NCBI GenBank assembly: GCA_003265885.1
Contig: QFBQ01000055.1
Location: 1-7,375, forward strand
DNA: 7,375 nt
From: Candidatus Marinamargulisbacteria bacterium SCGC AG-343-D04
GTDB taxonomy: Bacteria; Margulisbacteria; Marinamargulisbacteria; GCA-2716485; GCA-002719695
Direction of reading: 5' to 3'
Shown here piece after piece: positions 6,937 to 7,375 of the stretch; position 1 is the first letter of the stretch, and each line of letters opens with the position of its first letter. The notes under the pieces are model-generated. The model worked only from the letters and a program-made list of their open reading frames with translations. It ran no database searches and was not told the DNA's origin. The position numbers and the translations under genes were made by a program.

Positions 6937-6963
6937 ATAGAAAATAAGTCTCTATTTCTCTAT
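6937..6963 (-). other. AT-rich hairpin downstream of the tyrosine-motif gene
   Basis: ATAGAAAATA (6937-6946) pairs with TATTTCTCTAT (6953-6963) through ten base pairs with one bulged base and a six-base loop. It lies 13 bases past the stop of the frameshifted extension (6977-6979) on the minus strand. No T run follows, so it is at best a weak terminator. Nothing else is visible in the rest of 6931-6976. Confidence 0.3.
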
Positions 6964-6976
6964 CCAGCGACACCAT

Positions 6977-7053
6977 TTAAATATTTGCGTAGGTTCCTTC
7001 GATTTCGCTTAATGAGCCCTTTGTTCCATCCGGATTTGTAAATTCATCATTAA
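6977..7053 (-). pseudogene. Out-of-frame continuation of the tyrosine-motif gene
   Basis: Just past the TAA at 7054-7056 the frame one base back (-1) stays open to a TAA at 6977-6979. It reads IINDEFTNPDG in its first part and ends SEIEGTYANI. The composition (Asp/Glu, Gly, Asn, Thr) and the E-G-T-Y-A-N-I motif match the gene upstream. This frame is open back to about 7098, so loss of one base between there and 7054 would explain the split. It could be a real frameshift mutation, a sequencing error, or chance; no ribosome site or start makes it an independent gene. Confidence 0.5.
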
Positions 7054-7375
7054 TTATTCGACTGCGGCATAGATTGCATCTCCGTTTGTGGCTACGTCAT
7101 AGCCTGCCGCCTGCCCATCTCTTCCTCCTACTATTGTGGTTGTTCCTGCTGTTCCTCCCATATCATAGACTCTACTTTCTATCATATTAGTTGGTTTGTT
7201 GGTTCCTCTTGAAAAATTATCGTACACCCCTTCTTCTTCTTGTACTACTGCATTTTCTTGTTCTACTGCATTATGGTCTTGAACGCCTTGATGCATGTAA
7301 GATCTCCCAGAACCTTGTTCTATGTGGGGAGCCACATCAGAATAGATCGCTTCAATATTTAAGGGTAAACCATCT
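7054..7375 (-). CDS. C-terminal part of a tyrosine-motif-rich, possibly effector-like protein (cut by the window edge)
   Basis: The frame is open from the right edge to TAA at 7054, giving 106 visible residues. An internal GTG at 7335 could be mistaken for a start, but the frame and a matching motif continue upstream of it (LNIEAIYSDVAP), so the gene almost certainly begins outside the window. No domain family is recognised. The sequence is acidic, low in hydrophobic residues and without cysteine, so probably disordered. Six tyrosines lie in short motifs: EAIYSDV (8-14), RSYMHQG (24-30), EGVYDNF (48-54), SRVYDMG (67-73), AGYDVA (90-95) and DAIYAAVE (99-106). E/D-x-[IV]-Y resembles the EPIYA and Tarp-like sites that host kinases phosphorylate in effectors of Helicobacter, Bartonella, Anaplasma and Chlamydia. 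That role is inference: none is a strict EPIYA. The downstream region suggests the original C-terminus was 25 or so residues longer in another frame. Confidence 0.65.
   Translation of the reverse strand, partial: DGLPLNIEAIYSDVAPHIEQGSGRSYMHQGVQDHNAVEQENAVVQEEEGVYDNFSRGTNKPTNMIESRVYDMGGTAGTTTIVGGRDGQAAGYDVATNGDAIYAAVE

Noticed and set aside
6744..6938. TTCAT on both sides of the inverted-repeat element as a target duplication
   Set aside because: The copies are seven and three bases away from the arms, so they do not abut the element; five bases can match by chance.
7003..7056. Tiny minus-strand frame starting at ATGATG after the stop at 7054
   Set aside because: Only 13 codons, in the same frame as the stopped gene, with no ribosome site.
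1..7375. CRISPR arrays, tRNA, rRNA, toxin-antitoxin pairs or phage genes
   Set aside because: No regularly spaced direct repeats, no cloverleaf or rRNA-like stretch, and no small gene pair with ribosome sites were seen on either strand.

Overview
This is a bacterial window (about 40% G+C, all visible stops TAA) holding five protein genes, two of them cut by the window edges. Signals are of the ordinary bacterial kind: AAGGAG-type Shine-Dalgarno sites before two genes, sigma70-like -35/-10 boxes, and one clear intrinsic terminator. The sequence does not fix the taxon. A secreted beta-propeller protein, a very large orphan membrane protein and a gene rich in EPIYA-like tyrosine motifs would fit a Gram-negative-type bacterium that meets eukaryotic cells. 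That is inference.

Layout. At 1-341 (minus) is the N-terminal third of a subclass Ib aspartate aminotransferase, with its own promoter at 372-400. At 571-3822 (minus) is a 1083-residue protein I do not recognise: low-complexity N-terminus, a six-cysteine segment, one membrane span, then about 700 residues ending in a Ser/Pro-rich linker and an Ala-rich tail. It has a good ribosome site, a possible operator-like dyad upstream and an intrinsic terminator at 495-525. At 4026-4760 (minus) is a complete Nif3-like (DUF34) metal protein. It is divergent from a secreted PQQ/FG-GAP-type beta-propeller protein at 4851-6728 (plus). The 4797-4850 gap carries back-to-back promoters, and the plus-strand -10 is placed so that transcription should begin at the A of the ATG, a leaderless message.

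After the propeller gene, 6729-7053 has no intact gene. It holds a hairpin around the stop codon, a 175-bp element bounded by 26-bp inverted repeats (25/26 matching), a second AT-rich hairpin, and what looks like the frameshifted end of the next gene. That gene enters from the right edge on the minus strand (7054-7375). Its visible 106 residues carry several E/D-x-[IV]-Y motifs resembling bacterial effector phosphotyrosine sites, and the out-of-frame extension ends with another one (EGTYANI).

The genes do not form one pathway. The aminotransferase and the DUF34 protein are housekeeping; the orphan membrane protein, the propeller protein and the tyrosine-motif gene are accessory. The most novel material is the tyrosine-motif gene with its apparent frameshift, the orphan membrane protein, and the inverted-repeat element between the convergent genes.
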